From Jeotgalicoccus marinus DSM 19772 (GTDB lineage Bacteria; Bacillota; Bacilli; Staphylococcales; Salinicoccaceae), in contig NZ_AUEE01000005.1 of the NCBI RefSeq assembly GCF_000425825.1, positions 1 through 64,000 of the forward strand: a stretch of DNA of 64,000 bases, given 5' to 3'. Position 1 is the stretch's first letter. Each line of letters opens with the position of its first letter. The notes under the pieces were generated by a model that saw only the letters and a list, made by a program, of their open reading frames with translations, made no database searches and was not told the DNA's origin. The position numbers and the translations under genes were made by a program. Shown piece by piece: positions 63,189 through 64,000 of the stretch.

Positions 63189-63496
63189 TCTTCTTCAGAT
63201 TCTCTCAATACTCTTTCTGCTTCTCTAATCTCTTTAGCTTTTCTTCTATTTCTTTTCGCCACCCACATAGATACTGAAATAACTAACGATAAAACTGCTA
63301 GAAACGCTGCATATCCAAGTAGTGGTTGCCATTCTAAGTTAGAATAGAAGTTCGGTAAGATGAAAGCTAAGGCCCCCATCACCACGAAAGTTATAATCGG
63401 CATAATATAATATTTTTTTGGTAAAAATCCAACAAGAATACTTAAAACAATAACTGCTAATAAAGAATAAATATAAAACTGTACATCATCTATCAT
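63170..63496 (-). CDS. Small membrane protein, three helices
   Basis: A 108-residue protein with three hydrophobic helices (about 7-24, 29-48, 58-80) and a very basic/acidic C-terminal helix (KRNRRKAKEIREAERV). Conserved in shape with small Firmicutes membrane proteins of unknown function. AGAGGTG precedes the ATG. Confidence 0.65.
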   Translation of the reverse strand: MIDDVQFYIYSLLAVIVLSILVGFLPKKYYIMPIITFVVMGALAFILPNFYSNLEWQPLLGYAAFLAVLSLVISVSMWVAKRNRRKAKEIREAERVLRESEEEKARKR

Positions 63497-63623
63497 ATTA
63501 TCACCTCTTGTGTTTAATACCCCATTATTTAAAAATCATTCATATTTCATAAGTTATACAATATTCACAATTTTATGTATAATATATAATAGCAACAAAG
63601 GAATAATAACGGGAGATGATTTA

Positions 63624-64000
63624 ATGACAGAGTTACAAAACAGAACAGATGTCGATGTGAATTATACTTGGGATTTATCGGTTATCTTTAAAGATGACGA
63701 AACTTGCCAGGCTGCCATCGAACAAGCACGTAAACAGATCGACGACTTTCAAAAGAGTCACCAAGGACAAGTGAATACTGTAGACAATGCAATCAAAGCC
63801 ATTGACGACTACCGACAAATTTTAGAGGCGAATGTATTAATCGGTACATACTCAAACCTACGATTATCGGAAAATCGCGGTGACGAAGCTGCACAAAAAC
63901 TGGGTGGTTTGACGGGTAACCTCCAAACCGACTTAAGTTCAAAAACGAGCTTCTTAGTCAGTGAATTACTTGAGCAAGATGAATCATTTTTACAAGAAAT
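63624..64000 (+). CDS. pepF: Oligoendopeptidase F, N-terminal part (runs off the window)
   Basis: The first 125 codons of an M3-family metallopeptidase that cleaves short peptides. The opening NYTWDLSVIFKDDE and the helical segment to YSNLRLSEN match PepF. The HExxH active site lies beyond the window. GGGAG precedes the ATG at 63624. Confidence 0.88.
   Translation, partial: MTELQNRTDVDVNYTWDLSVIFKDDETCQAAIEQARKQIDDFQKSHQGQVNTVDNAIKAIDDYRQILEANVLIGTYSNLRLSENRGDEAAQKLGGLTGNLQTDLSSKTSFLVSELLEQDESFLQE

Noticed and set aside
1-64000. CRISPR arrays, tRNA, rRNA, insertion-sequence transposases and integrases
   Set aside because: I looked for regular spaced repeats, cloverleaf arms and transposase or integrase motifs and saw none. 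The scarred region shows rearrangement without a visible mobile element.

Overview
The window is a low-GC Firmicutes chromosome segment, most likely from the Staphylococcaceae. Adjacent FemA- and FemB-type peptidoglycan bridge enzymes, a FosB fosfomycin thiol transferase, the order tig-clpX-engB-hemA-hemX-hemC-hemD-hemB-hemL, and acnA / plsY / parE-parC-alsT all point there. A membrane-anchored cytochrome c beside the heme operon and a gene order unlike S. aureus suggest a non-Staphylococcus genus (Jeotgalicoccus- or Salinicoccus-like). That genus call is inference from memory, not a search.

Bases 1-12,600 are an AT-rich accessory region full of small and broken genes. It holds a Nudix hydrolase, a MazG-type pyrophosphohydrolase, a DUF3800 protein, an SOS-boxed YolD-like protein, a VOC protein and fosB. 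Next comes a scar zone: a DUF1643 gene with two in-frame TGA codons where Trp is expected, a decayed partial duplication, an SDR 3' fragment and a dead copy of a small gene. A minus-strand pair follows (PH-like domain / coiled coil / GIY-YIG nuclease, plus a membrane protein), then an AraC-GyrI regulator, a MepB-like protein, a membrane-anchored nuclease with an excalibur domain, a VUT-family transporter and a phzF remnant.

Bases 12,700-40,100 are core genome. Trigger factor, ClpX and EngB precede the six-gene operon from glutamyl-tRNA to uroporphyrinogen III, then the cytochrome c, an AbrB-family membrane protein, T-box-controlled valS with folC, mscL, acnA, plsY, parE-parC (with an SOS-like box) and an alanine/sodium symporter.

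Bases 40,100-57,300 mix envelope, transport and stress genes. They include a Nudix protein, an MFS transporter, DUF1002 and VWA secreted proteins (the VWA gene carries a frameshift), an LCP ligase, a YdcF protein, a YeeE/YedE thiosulfate-type transporter, and a TetR-controlled pair of SMR pumps. An Fst-family type I toxin whose promoter overlaps a perfect SOS box follows, then a solitary antitoxin-RNA-like element, a Y-family polymerase with its own SOS box, a PD-(D/E)XK-like nuclease-helicase fusion and a SatD/DUF3307-like pair.

Bases 57,400-64,000 carry femA, femB and a third Fem paralog, an orphan Phd/YefM-like antitoxin, a YflT-domain stress protein with a SigB-like promoter, two membrane proteins and the 5' part of pepF.

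The least explained material is the SOS-boxed toxin with its scattered antitoxin-like elements, the PH/GIY-YIG pair, and the DUF1643 gene whose only defects are two TGA codons.
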